This document shows positions 1 to 8,356 of a DNA stretch of 33,603 nucleotides, piece after piece. Both the position numbers and the translations under genes were made by a program. This DNA is from Kiritimatiellia bacterium (GTDB taxonomy: Bacteria > Verrucomicrobiota > Kiritimatiellia > RFP12 > UBA1067), in assembly GCA_027858965.1 (NCBI GenBank), contig JAQIBS010000079.1:1-33603 (forward strand). Reading direction: 5' to 3'. A model generated the notes under the pieces. That model was given only the letters and a program-made list of their open reading frames with translations. It did no database searches and was not told the DNA's origin. The first letter of the stretch is position 1. The number at the start of each line of letters is the position of its first letter.

Positions 1-200
1 GCGATTCTCATCAAACTCGCATGAGGTATACACAAATGACTTGAGCGGATAGCAATGATTTAGTAAAGTTTGAATTCGCACCGGGTGTCTCTCTCTAAAG
101 TGTCGTTTTGGTTTACAACATAATAGTGGTTTATGCCCGGTGTTTTAAGCATTATTTAGCATTATTTACCCACAGATTCAGCGGAAGACCCATTGTGATA

Positions 201-2738
201 ATGCTTTACCGACGCATGTTTAAAAGATTGAAAAGAGATCTCTCTTTAAGTCGCACAAGTTTCAATAATATTATGAATTCCTCTCCCTTTGTTTCAATTA
301 TTGTGATAAATATTTATGGGAAAATTACGCTCTTTAACAGCGGATCCGAGAAGATGCTGGGTTATAGTCAGGATGAGGTGAAGGGGAAAAATATCATGTC
401 TCGTTTGTGCTCCCCATCTGATATAGAACGGTTTAGAGATGAACTGCATGCAAAGTTCGATATGGCGGTTACTGAAAAAGCACTCATCGCTCATATGGCA
501 AAACAGAAAGAGCAGGATATTGAATCGACTTATATGTGCAAAGATGGCTCTCTTTGTTATGTGGATATGACGATGAATCCGATCATTGATTACTATGGAG
601 ATACATCTGGATATCTTGTCGTCGCCAGTGATTTAACTGCAACTCATAAAGCGCAACATCAATTAAAGGAGTCCCAGAAGTTTTTGCGTTCTGTGATTGA
701 TGCCATTCCTGTGAGAATTTTCTGGAAAGATTGTGACAGTGTATATCTGGGGTGCAATAAGGTTTTTGCTGTTGATGCAGGCCTGGTGGCAACCAATGAT
801 ATTATTGGTTGCATGGACTCAGAGCTGCCCTGGTCGGGTGAGTTAGCGAAAACTTTCAGAAAGGAGGATCATGATGTACTGTTATCAAGACATCCGAAGC
901 TGAATTTTGAAAAATCTATATATACAATCAATGGTAACATGATTACAGCTCGGGCCAGCAAGTTGCCACTTTTTGATGTTGATGATAAATTAATCGGTGT
1001 TTTGGGGATGTATGAGGATGTAAGTGATTACAAGCGGATGCAGGAGATTGTTGAAAAGCGGATTGTATCCTTAACCCGATATATAGATGATCCTGACGCT
1101 GTTGACTTTGATAAGCTTTTTAATGTTGATGAGATTCAGCGCATTCAGGATGAGTTTTCAGATAGCACAAATGTTGCCTCTGTTATTGTAAGTTCAACCG
1201 GTAGATTTATTACCAAGGCCAGTCGGATGACTCGCCTGTGTGAGCTTGTGATGAACGTTAAGCCCGAAAATAGCGGGGGCTGTTTTGAATTGACGTCGGA
1301 ACTAATTAAAGTAGGGAGTGACAAGCCCTACTTCAGAATTTGCGAAGGTTCTGGTCTTTCGATAGCGATTTCTCCTATTCTGGTCGGGGGCATTCATGTG
1401 GCCAGTTGGATTGTTGGTCAGGTAAGGATTGAAGATAAGGATACTAATGTTCTTGTTCAAAGTGCTAAAAAAGTGGGTGTTGATGTAGAGGAATATGTTA
1501 AGGCATATGCCTGTACTCCGGTTATGGCCAAGGAGAAGTTTGAATCAATTGCTAAAAGTGCACATACGCTTTGCTCACAACTTTCTATCTTTGCCTCTCA
1601 GAATATACAGCAGGCCAGTTATCTGGCTGAAGAAAAAAAGCGTACTGAAGAGATTATGAAATATCATACGGCGATTGAGCAGATACCGGATGGAGTAATT
1701 ATTATTAATAAAGATCAACGAATTCAATATGCTAATCCTGCTTTCACAAAGATAACTGGATATTCCCATGATGAGGCCATTGGTATGAACCCAATGGTCC
1801 TCAGTAGCGGAAGTGTTAATGATGAGGTTCTAAAGGGACAACTGGATACTATCCATGCTGGAATGGTATGGAGTGGTCGGCTTACAAATTCTCGTAAGGA
1901 TGGATCTATTTACACTGAGCAGACGGTTATATCTCCAGTCATTGACTCTGCCGGTAAGATAGTAAGTGTTGTTGCAACATTACGTGATATTACGGAAGAA
2001 ATTAAAAGAGAAGAGGAACTGAGGCTTCGTCAGAAAATGTCAGCTATTGGTCAACTGGCTGGGGGGGTGGCACATGATTTCAATAATATTCTTCAGTCGA
2101 TCTTAGGATTTAGTGAAATTCTTTTGACCCGATTTGATTCTGGTTCGATTGATTATAAAAATGTGGAACATATTAACGATTCCGCAAAACGGGCGGCTAT
2201 GCTTACAAGAGGATTGCTGGCTTTGGGACGTAGAGACGAAGGTGCTGAAAACCTGGAGCTAGTTGACCTTAATTATCTACTTAAGGACTCTTCTTTGTTG
2301 ATTGATCTTATGAGCACCGCAGATATTTCGATAGTTTATGATCTTGCTGAGGATTTATGGCCTGTGTCATTCAGTACGAATAAATTTTATCAGGTTTTGA
2401 TGAATTTGGTTATGAATGCACGGGATTCCATGCAAGGTGAAGGAAAAATATTCATTAGAACTGCTAATGTGTTGGCAGGTGAATTGAATACCGGAGATGG
2501 GGAATTCGGCGATTACGTGTGCCTCACGGTGGAAGATGATGGCTGTGGCATTCCTGAAGGAGTGGCTGATAAAATCTTTGATCCATTCTTTACAACAAAA
2601 GATGTTGGAAAGGGAACAGGATTGGGATTATCTACAGTGTATATAAATATAAAAGAGTGCGGAGGTATAGTTAGAGTTAAGAATAAAAATGGAGGAGGTA
2701 CAAAGTTTTTTGTTTATTTACCTAAAAAAATAGGGTAA
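201..2738 (+). CDS. PAS/PocR multisensor histidine kinase
   Basis: Cytoplasmic sensor kinase that should autophosphorylate on His and pass phosphate to a receiver. Numbered from a TTG at 108, the order is PAS (about 52-180), PAS (about 188-308), PocR ligand domain (about 335-495, with Cys378, Cys392 and Cys412), PAS (about 515-630), HisKA with the H-box GGVAHDFNN (His656) and HATPase_c (N-box NLVMNARDSM 766-775, G1 DDGCGIPE, F-box DPFFTT, G2 GKGTGLGLS). No membrane segment is visible. No Shine-Dalgarno precedes TTG108, so I prefer ATG201 (845 aa). GGAAG at 183-187 would also serve GTG195. PocR domains bind small molecules such as 1,2-propanediol in the Salmonella pdu regulator, and the nearby rhamnose genes make such a ligand plausible (inference). 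No receiver is fused; one follows 34 nt downstream. Kinase assignment is firm, ligand and exact start are not. Confidence 0.9.
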   Translation: MLYRRMFKRLKRDLSLSRTSFNNIMNSSPFVSIIVINIYGKITLFNSGSEKMLGYSQDEVKGKNIMSRLCSPSDIERFRDELHAKFDMAVTEKALIAHMAKQKEQDIESTYMCKDGSLCYVDMTMNPIIDYYGDTSGYLVVASDLTATHKAQHQLKESQKFLRSVIDAIPVRIFWKDCDSVYLGCNKVFAVDAGLVATNDIIGCMDSELPWSGELAKTFRKEDHDVLLSRHPKLNFEKSIYTINGNMITARASKLPLFDVDDKLIGVLGMYEDVSDYKRMQEIVEKRIVSLTRYIDDPDAVDFDKLFNVDEIQRIQDEFSDSTNVASVIVSSTGRFITKASRMTRLCELVMNVKPENSGGCFELTSELIKVGSDKPYFRICEGSGLSIAISPILVGGIHVASWIVGQVRIEDKDTNVLVQSAKKVGVDVEEYVKAYACTPVMAKEKFESIAKSAHTLCSQLSIFASQNIQQASYLAEEKKRTEEIMKYHTAIEQIPDGVIIINKDQRIQYANPAFTKITGYSHDEAIGMNPMVLSSGSVNDEVLKGQLDTIHAGMVWSGRLTNSRKDGSIYTEQTVISPVIDSAGKIVSVVATLRDITEEIKREEELRLRQKMSAIGQLAGGVAHDFNNILQSILGFSEILLTRFDSGSIDYKNVEHINDSAKRAAMLTRGLLALGRRDEGAENLELVDLNYLLKDSSLLIDLMSTADISIVYDLAEDLWPVSFSTNKFYQVLMNLVMNARDSMQGEGKIFIRTANVLAGELNTGDGEFGDYVCLTVEDDGCGIPEGVADKIFDPFFTTKDVGKGTGLGLSTVYINIKECGGIVRVKNKNGGGTKFFVYLPKKIG

Positions 2739-2772
2739 TATCTATTTCTCCTCAAAAGAGTTAGTTGAACTT

Positions 2773-3138
2773 ATGAAAAATATATTAATAATGGATGATG
2801 ATATATCTATACAGCAGCTGTTTACGCAGTTTCTGGTGGGACAGGGATATAATGTTGAGTGTTGCTCTAACGGCATTGAAGGTTTGAAAAAAATGAGTGT
2901 ATTTGCCTTTGATCTAATTATTGTCGATATTATGATGCCGGAGATGGATGGTCTTGAAGTGGTGCAGGAAATCCGTAAGGATGATACTGAACTTCCTATC
3001 ATTGCAATTTCTGGTGGAATGCGGCACGCTTCTATGAATTTTGTTTCATATGCTCAGGAGTTTGGTGCCAATGCTATCTTTGAAAAGCCTGTGAGCTTGG
3101 CGGACCTTTTTGAAAGTGTAAAAGAACTGCTGGCGTAA
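2773..3138 (+). CDS. Single-domain (CheY-like) response regulator
   Basis: A 121-residue receiver domain with no output domain. The acidic pocket is DDD at 8-10, the phosphoacceptor is Asp52 (VDIMMPEMDG), the switch Ser is Ser80 (IAISGG) and the conserved Lys is Lys105 (FEKP). It starts 34 nt after the upstream histidine kinase and is read in the same direction, so the two probably form a pair in one transcript. A lone receiver works either by protein-protein contact or as a phosphorelay intermediate, and no Hpt protein or DNA-binding partner lies in this window. The Shine-Dalgarno is weak, so translation may be partly coupled to the kinase gene. Confidence 0.92.
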   Translation: MKNILIMDDDISIQQLFTQFLVGQGYNVECCSNGIEGLKKMSVFAFDLIIVDIMMPEMDGLEVVQEIRKDDTELPIIAISGGMRHASMNFVSYAQEFGANAIFEKPVSLADLFESVKELLA

Positions 3139-3149
3139 GTCACAAAAAA

Positions 3150-3168
3150 TATCCAATGTCCAACATTA
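3150..3168. repeat. Short copy of the TTGGACGTTCG/ATGTTGGA repeat family
   Basis: The string ATCCAATGTCCAACATT between the convergent ends of the receiver and DeoR genes is the reverse complement of the ATGTTGGA(T/C) words found at 27597-27637 and 29465-29540. It is a short, degenerate member of that low-complexity intergenic family. Confidence 0.45.
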
Positions 3169-3170
3169 AT

Positions 3171-3923
3171 TTAAACCAGAAGCACTTCTACTCCGGCTTT
3201 GGCTAATTCCCGAATCTCTGCTGCGGGAGCCTCTTTTGATGTAATAAGAAGATCGATATTGGCGGCTTTGGTGATGTTGGCAAAACCGACACGACCGATC
3301 TTAGATGCATCTGCAACCACTATCGTTTTTTTTGCCTGCAGCAGCATGTGTCGGCAGACATCAGCAATCTCTGTGTTATCAGCTGTGATGCCTTTTTCTA
3401 CTGATATTCCATCAGCACCTATAAACGCGATAGAAACATGGAACTTTTTAAGCTCACTGATAGTGGCCGAGCCGGTCAAAGCTTCAAAAGCTGGGCGGAA
3501 TTCACCGCCGGTTAATGTTGTTTGAAGACGGGGGGAGGTTCGTATATATGGGAGAATCAGAGTTGAGTTACTGACAATCTTTACATTGTCACGGCCTATC
3601 AAAAACCGGGGGATCAACGATGTGGTTGTTCCTGATGATATCATTACATCAGATAAATCATCAATAAGTCCAGCGGCTGCCCGTGCTATTCGTATCTTTT
3701 CCGCTGGACTGCGACGTTGCTGTTCCATGATCTGGGCATGAAATGCAGGAAGCGCGCCTCCCTGACGTCTGTTGATCAGACCTTGAGATGATAGTTGTTT
3801 TAGGTCACTGCGAATGGTGACTTCAGAGACTTTAAACTGTTGGCTTAAATCAGAAACAGTTGTTTTGGGTGTCTCCATTAGTTGATTAATGATCAATTCT
3901 CTTCTTTTCTGGGTTTTTGTCAT
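3171..3923 (-). CDS. DeoR-family transcriptional repressor
   Basis: A 250-residue sugar-operon regulator counted from ATG at 3923. An in-frame TTG at 3944 would add seven residues, but neither start has a good Shine-Dalgarno. The N-terminal winged HTH covers about residues 5-58, with the recognition helix near VSEVTIRSDLKQL (32-44). The C-terminal DeoRC sensor covers about 75-235 and shows SGTTT (97-101), TGGEF, IGADGIS and VADASKIG, the phosphosugar-binding signature of the family. DeoR proteins usually repress and are released by a phosphorylated sugar intermediate. The gene diverges from the lactonase-SDR-DeoC-ADH run, and the spacer carries repeated ACGAAA words that are good operator candidates. 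Its effector is unknown. Family assignment is firm; target operon is inferred from position. Confidence 0.93.
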   Translation of the reverse strand: MTKTQKRRELIINQLMETPKTTVSDLSQQFKVSEVTIRSDLKQLSSQGLINRRQGGALPAFHAQIMEQQRRSPAEKIRIARAAAGLIDDLSDVMISSGTTTSLIPRFLIGRDNVKIVSNSTLILPYIRTSPRLQTTLTGGEFRPAFEALTGSATISELKKFHVSIAFIGADGISVEKGITADNTEIADVCRHMLLQAKKTIVVADASKIGRVGFANITKAANIDLLITSKEAPAAEIRELAKAGVEVLLV

Positions 3924-3978
3924 AGTTATATTCGCTTTATTCAATCAATTAAAAGGTTTTCGGAAATAAATTATGGTT

Positions 3979-4119
3979 ATACGAAAGATAAATTAAGATA
4001 TAACGAAAGAAAAAATAAAGCAATAAGAAAAATAATTTAAAAAATATGAAAAGGCTGTTGTATGCTCCTGTAATATTGTGTTATTATAAATACTCATTTT
4101 AACGAATATACGTTTCGTT
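3979..4119. promoter_or_regulatory. Candidate DeoR operators and lactonase promoter
   Basis: Two ACGAAAGA boxes lie at 3981-3988 and 4003-4010, spaced 22 bp, so they fall on the same helix face. An imperfect palindrome AACGAATATACGTTTCGTT occupies 4101-4119, built from the same ACGAAA word and its complement. A possible sigma-70 promoter for the lactonase is TTGTAT at 4058-4063, an 18-bp spacer and TATTAT at 4082-4087, which puts the palindrome just downstream of the start site, a usual repressor position. TTTCGTT-like half-sites are known for several DeoR-family regulators. The boxes are visible; binding is inference. Confidence 0.5.
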
Positions 4120-4159
4120 TATTCGCATGTTGAAATCTTTAATAGATGAGGGAGTGGAA

Positions 4160-5299
4160 ATGATGAGTAAGACAATGTTGGTAGTGGCCGGTCTAGCTGT
4201 CGCAATGGCAGGACAGAGTGCTTTTGCAGATGCAAACACGTATGGATGTGATGAGCAATATCGCCCTACGCTTTTTAAGCAGTTTGGTAATGTTGTCAAT
4301 GTGCCTGATGGACTTGCTCAGGATAAGGACGGCAACATCTATTGTTCCGCTCCGAATTTTAAAGACCAGAATCAAGCTGCCGTTATTATGCGTTATGACC
4401 GCAAGCAGAAAACATGGGCTCCGTTTGTTTCCGGCCTGCGTAATCCTGATACAGGCTTTGGTGCTCCGATGGGTCTTGAGTTTGCTGAAGATGGCAATCT
4501 TTATTATTGCGATAACCAGTATTTTGCCGATAAGAATTATAAGTCACGTATAATGCGCGTCACTATTAAAGACGGCGAAGCTCAGAAGGTTGAACCTGTC
4601 GTTGAAAATATTAAACTGGCTAATGCGATACGTGTTCGCGGCAACGCTATTTATTTCACCGATACTTTTGGCGATATAAAGGGCAGTAACGAGGGCTATG
4701 TATACCAAGTCCCTTTCAGTGCTTTTGCTAACGGTAAAGTTGCTAAACTTCTTCCTAAAGGGCAAGCTGCCTCTGATCCGTTCTGCCTGGGTATCACACA
4801 GACAACTCCTTTCGGCAAACGTAAAGATATTGCCGGTGCCGATGGAATGTGTATGGACAAGGATGGAAATATCTACACCGGTAACTTTGGTGACGGTCGT
4901 TTCTATACTATTCCTGTGAATGCAGATGGCAGCTATGGCAAGTTGAAAGAACTTGTTAAAGACCTGAAGGTTCTCTCCTGCGTAGATGGCGTCTGCTACT
5001 ATGAAAAAGAGAACTGGGTTATGATTGCTGACTCTGAAAAAAATGCTATCCGTTACTGGGATATTGATGAGCAGACTATCAAGGTTCTCTGGCAGAATGA
5101 CGATACAGATGGCTCTGATGGATTGCTTGATCAGCCTTGCGAGGTAATGGTTTGGCAGGATAGTAAGTTGTTCGGTCTGCTCGGCAGTACTAAACTGATT
5201 GTCGTTAATTTTGACTGGACCTTCCCTGGATTGGTAAATGCAGGCGGTGACGAAACTAAGAATGATAAGATCAACACAATCAGTGTTATCGATCTGTAG
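4160..5299 (+). CDS. Secreted SMP-30/gluconolactonase-like beta-propeller protein
   Basis: A 379-residue exported protein with an N-terminal signal peptide (MMSKTMLVVAGLAVAMAGQSAFA, cleavage near residue 23; listed here only to mark the export signal by position 1-23). The start at 4160, or 4163, has GAGGGAG at 4148-4154 in front; the longer reading from 4127 has none. The body shows repeated propeller words: DGLAQDKDGNIYCS, MGLEFAEDGNLYYC, GNAIYFTDTFGD and ADGMCMDKDGNIYTG. This family hydrolyses sugar lactones or binds sugars. It is the first gene after the divergent DeoR regulator and likely heads the operon, so a periplasmic sugar-lactone step is possible. Metal ligands cannot be assigned with confidence, so a non-catalytic NHL/SGL-type protein is the alternative. 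The 3' end carries a perfect 20-bp tandem duplication that includes the stop codon. Confidence 0.72.
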   Translation: MMSKTMLVVAGLAVAMAGQSAFADANTYGCDEQYRPTLFKQFGNVVNVPDGLAQDKDGNIYCSAPNFKDQNQAAVIMRYDRKQKTWAPFVSGLRNPDTGFGAPMGLEFAEDGNLYYCDNQYFADKNYKSRIMRVTIKDGEAQKVEPVVENIKLANAIRVRGNAIYFTDTFGDIKGSNEGYVYQVPFSAFANGKVAKLLPKGQAASDPFCLGITQTTPFGKRKDIAGADGMCMDKDGNIYTGNFGDGRFYTIPVNADGSYGKLKELVKDLKVLSCVDGVCYYEKENWVMIADSEKNAIRYWDIDEQTIKVLWQNDDTDGSDGLLDQPCEVMVWQDSKLFGLLGSTKLIVVNFDWTFPGLVNAGGDETKNDKINTISVIDL

Positions 5300-5330
5300 T
5301 TCAAAGTAACGATCTGTAGTTCAAAGTAAC
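5291..5330. repeat. Perfect 20-bp tandem duplication across the lactonase stop codon
   Basis: GATCTGTAGTTCAAAGTAAC at 5291-5310 is repeated exactly at 5311-5330. The first copy contains the TAG stop (5297-5299). No mismatch separates the copies, which suggests a recent slippage event. Confidence 0.95.
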
Positions 5331-5498
5331 ATTGACTGTTTGTTTTTAAGCATGAATAGATCTTGTCAGCTCAAGAATGCTTTTTAACTTAGCTACGCTC
5401 AAGAACGGGTGTAGCTTACAATTTTCTCAATTTTGTTTTAAACAGGGCAATGCTGCTCTGCTAATGGGATATATATATCAAAAATAAGGACTAATACG

Positions 5499-6293
5499 AT
5501 GAATAACTTTTTAGATTTCAAAGGGAAAACGGCCATTGTTAACGGGGCAACCGGTGCCATTGGCAAGAGCGTTGCTGAGGGACTGGCGCAGTTTGGAGCA
5601 CGTGTGTTTATCAGTGATTTAAAGCAGGATGCAGTTGATGCAGCTGTTGCCGAGTTGACCGAGGCTGGTTATGATGCGGCAGGTCTGGCGGCCGATGTAA
5701 CTAACGAAGAGCAGGTTAAAGCTGTGGTAGCCGCTGCTGCGAAGCGCTTTGATGATAAGATTGATATCCTTGTGAATGTGGCTGGTGTTGCCGGTCAGAA
5801 TCCTATCGAAGAGATCACCGGCGATGAGTGGGACTTTATATTTGCGGTTAACTGCAAGGGAACGTTTTTCTTTATTAAGCATGTTGTTCCTTATATGAAG
5901 ACGCAGAACTCAGGTAAAATTGTTAACTATGCCTCAAAGTCAGGTAAGACCGGCTCAGCTCTGTGCAGCCATTACTCAGCTGCCAAGGGTGCTATTATCA
6001 CGCTGACCCAATCGCTCGCATTTGAGTTTGCTAAAAACAAAATCAACGTGAACTGCGTATGCCCCGGCATAACAGATAACACCGGTGTCTGGAATTTCAT
6101 GTCGGCAAACTATATTGAGAATATGAAGCAGGAGCGTGAGCAGGTGGTCAAGCAGTTTACCGCCAAGGTCCCGCTGGCGCGTCTGGCCGAAATTGAGGAT
6201 ATTGTTGATGTAACGGTATTCTTATGTTCATCTGGCTCTAACTATATGACAGGTCAGGCTGTCAATATTACCGGTGGCCGTGAAATGCATTAA
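5499..6293 (+). CDS. Short-chain dehydrogenase/reductase (NAD-type)
   Basis: A 264-residue classical SDR. The dinucleotide motif is NGATGAIG (15-22), Asp40 ends beta-strand 2 and favours NAD over NADP, NVAG (93-96) replaces the usual NNAG, and the catalytic set is Asn118, Ser146, Tyr159 and Lys163 (YSAAK). The C-terminus GQAVNITGG is typical. AAGGA at 5486-5490 lies 8 nt before the ATG. It follows the lactonase by 200 bp and precedes the DeoC aldolase, so it probably oxidises a sugar or polyol in the same route; sugar 1-dehydrogenases and polyol dehydrogenases are both found in this subfamily. Substrate is not readable from sequence. Confidence 0.88.
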   Translation: MNNFLDFKGKTAIVNGATGAIGKSVAEGLAQFGARVFISDLKQDAVDAAVAELTEAGYDAAGLAADVTNEEQVKAVVAAAAKRFDDKIDILVNVAGVAGQNPIEEITGDEWDFIFAVNCKGTFFFIKHVVPYMKTQNSGKIVNYASKSGKTGSALCSHYSAAKGAIITLTQSLAFEFAKNKINVNCVCPGITDNTGVWNFMSANYIENMKQEREQVVKQFTAKVPLARLAEIEDIVDVTVFLCSSGSNYMTGQAVNITGGREMH

Positions 6294-6299
6294 AAAATA

Positions 6300-6420
6300 G
6301 TTCAAATGGTTGAAATGGTTGAAATAGTTGAAAGAGGTTGAACCATTGACCTCTTTCAACCCTTTTAAACCTTTTCAACTTCTTGAACCCCTTCAATTTT
6401 AACAAACCATTTGATTGCGG
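6300..6420. repeat. TTGAAA-rich repeat and hairpin between SDR and deoC
   Basis: The left half repeats GGTTGAAAT-like units of 9-10 bp, and the right half carries their complements (TTTCAA, CTTCAA). At the centre is a perfect 11-bp stem, TTGAAAGAGGT (6328-6338) with ACCTCTTTCAA (6349-6359) and a 10-nt loop. There is no T-tract, so it is not a standard intrinsic terminator. It may set mRNA stability or polarity between the two genes. Confidence 0.7.
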
Positions 6421-6445
6421 TTGAAACCCGCATTTGGAGAGAGAT

Positions 6446-7144
6446 ATGAATACTGATATTATTACGAAAGAACAAGTTGCAAAATTGATGGATCATGCAG
6501 TTTTGAAGCCCGGGATGACAGACGACGATATCCGCAGCAATGCAGCTATGTGTATTGCGAGAGGGGTTGGCGACCTCTGTGTGCGTCCCTCTGATGCCGC
6601 TTTGGCTGTAGATTTGTTAAAGGATACTGACACAACCGTAGCCGTGGTCCTAAGCTTTCCACATGGTGCTAGCCGTACAGAAGTTAAGGCTCTTGAGGCG
6701 AAATTGGCCATTGAGGATGGAGCTGATGAACTGGATATGGTCATGAATATCGGCAAGTTCCTCTCCGAAAATTATGAATATGTGCAGCGCGACATCGAGG
6801 CGGTTGTTGCCGAGGCTAAGGGCAAAAATGTGCTGGTGAAAGTTATACTGGCAACATGTCTTCTGACCTTGGACCAAGTGGCTAAGGCATGCGAGATTGC
6901 CATCGCTGCCGGTGCGGATTTTGTTAAGACATCAACAGGATTCAACGGTGAGGGAGCCACACCTGAAGTGGTTGAAGTAATGCTTGAAACCTGCGCAGGA
7001 CGTGCAAAGGTAAAACCATCGGGTGGTATTCGTGACTGGGATCGTGCTGTCATGTTTCTTAAGATGGGAGTAGGTCGACTCGGTGTTGGGTCGGCCGACA
7101 AAATACTTGATGGCGCAACCCCTGAAGGTGAAGACGCATACTGA
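6446..7144 (+). CDS. deoC: DeoC-family (deoxyribose-phosphate) aldolase
   Basis: A 232-residue class I aldolase of the DeoC family, which cleaves 2-deoxy-ribose-5-phosphate or similar deoxy-sugar phosphates to acetaldehyde and an aldose phosphate. Motifs are LDHAVLKP (15-22), ELDMVMNIG (95-103), KVILATCLLT (132-141), FVKTSTGF with Schiff-base Lys161, and VKPSGGIR with Lys190. The start is ATG6446 behind GGAGAGAG (6436-6443); an upstream in-frame TTG lies inside that ribosome site. Neighbours are an SDR and a zinc dehydrogenase instead of nucleoside genes (deoA, deoB, deoD), so the natural substrate may be a deoxy-sugar or sugar-acid derivative and not nucleoside-derived deoxyribose. The symbol marks the family only. 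Confidence 0.88.
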   Translation: MNTDIITKEQVAKLMDHAVLKPGMTDDDIRSNAAMCIARGVGDLCVRPSDAALAVDLLKDTDTTVAVVLSFPHGASRTEVKALEAKLAIEDGADELDMVMNIGKFLSENYEYVQRDIEAVVAEAKGKNVLVKVILATCLLTLDQVAKACEIAIAAGADFVKTSTGFNGEGATPEVVEVMLETCAGRAKVKPSGGIRDWDRAVMFLKMGVGRLGVGSADKILDGATPEGEDAY

Positions 7145-7257
7145 TCAGATATACCTCTGTTCAACTTTGTTGTATAGCGTAAAAGTTAACCATGTTTCTC
7201 TACATCTGTGTGGATGCATGTTAACGATCAATTGGTGTTGTTTGTATTTGGAGAATT

Positions 7258-8313
7258 ATGATGATGGGCGATAAGTTGATGAGGGCTGTGGTTTATCACG
7301 GCCGGATGGATGTAAGAGCTGAGGATATTCCTTATCCGGAGTGCGATGAGGGTGAATTGCTTGTTAAAGTTGACGGTTGCGCGGTTTGCGGATCTGATAT
7401 GAAAGCTTATAAATCCGGTAATCCACGCATGCAGCCGCCGATTACAATGGGTCATGAGTTTGCCGGCACTATTGTTGAATGTCGTTCGGATGCTGGTTAT
7501 AACCTAGGCGACCGGATAGTCATGGCAACTTCTGTTGCCTGTGGCGAATGCGGTTACTGTAAGCGAGGCTGGCGCAATCTCTGTGCCAATGTCCGTCCAA
7601 TGGGCTTTGGTTACAATGGAGGAATGGCCGAGTATGTTGTTATTCCTGAGCTGGCTATCCGAGGCGGACATGTTATTAAAGTACCCACCTCTATTGATTC
7701 TATTTACGCTGCATTGGCTGAGCCGGTGAGCTGTGCGGTTAATTCCTGCGAAAATTCCAAGGTGAAAACAGGAGACTCCGTCTTAGTGATGGGTGCTGGA
7801 CCTATGGGTATTTTAAATGCCTTAGTTGCACGTGAGTTCGGTGCCGCTAAAATATTTATCTCGGAGATCAATCCTGCACGTCTGGCGCAGTGCGGGTCCT
7901 TCAAGTTTGATCGTCTGATTAATCCGGCCGAGGATGATATTGAGGCGGTTGTTAAAGAGGAAACTGATGGGATGGGTGTGGATGTTGTTATTGTGGCAGC
8001 TCCAGCTGCATTTCCGCAGCAGCAGGCCCTGAGTCTGGTTCGCAAACGCGGATGCGTTTGTCTCTTTGCTTCGCTCCCGGCTGGCAACAGTGAATTGACA
8101 ATTGACAGCCGTATTATCCACTATAATGAGATCTCTCTGGTGGGAACCAGCGATTCCACCCCGGCACATGTTCAGAGGGCGATTGAGATTATTGACAATG
8201 ACGATTTTCCGGCTGATAAATTGGTAACACACACATTGCCTATGACCGGTTTCAAAGATGCCATTGAACTGATGACCTCTGGTGAAGCCCTGCGCGTTGT
8301 CCTGGTGTCGTAA
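7258..8313 (+). CDS. Zinc-dependent medium-chain alcohol/polyol dehydrogenase
   Basis: A 351-residue MDR enzyme of the sorbitol/threonine dehydrogenase type. Catalytic-zinc ligands are Cys44 and His66-Glu67 (GHEFAG), the structural-zinc cysteines are 95, 98, 101 and 109 (CGECGYCKRGWRNLC), and the Rossmann motif VMGAGPMG spans 177-184. Glu203 after beta-2 suggests NAD. Three ATGs (7258, 7261, 7264) follow GGAG at 7250-7253, and a fourth at 7279 matches the usual MRAVVYH start, so the exact start is uncertain. It sits 113 bp after deoC and 43 bp before the next SDR. It probably interconverts a hydroxyl and keto group on a sugar or polyol in the same pathway. The family is certain and the substrate is not. 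Confidence 0.9.
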   Translation: MMMGDKLMRAVVYHGRMDVRAEDIPYPECDEGELLVKVDGCAVCGSDMKAYKSGNPRMQPPITMGHEFAGTIVECRSDAGYNLGDRIVMATSVACGECGYCKRGWRNLCANVRPMGFGYNGGMAEYVVIPELAIRGGHVIKVPTSIDSIYAALAEPVSCAVNSCENSKVKTGDSVLVMGAGPMGILNALVAREFGAAKIFISEINPARLAQCGSFKFDRLINPAEDDIEAVVKEETDGMGVDVVIVAAPAAFPQQQALSLVRKRGCVCLFASLPAGNSELTIDSRIIHYNEISLVGTSDSTPAHVQRAIEIIDNDDFPADKLVTHTLPMTGFKDAIELMTSGEALRVVLVS

Positions 8314-8356
8314 AAAAAATGCTGATTCTTAGATCTTTCCAATATTGGAGAAAAAA

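Noticed and set aside
108..200. N-terminal extension of the histidine kinase from TTG108
   Set aside because: No Shine-Dalgarno and no domain content in the extra 31 residues, so a later start is preferred.
3199..3525. Plus-strand frame opposite the DeoR gene
   Set aside because: Shadow of a well-supported regulator on the other strand; composition is that of antisense codons. The same applies to long antisense frames at 6772-7164, 7704-8232, 9362-9787 and 30002-30490.
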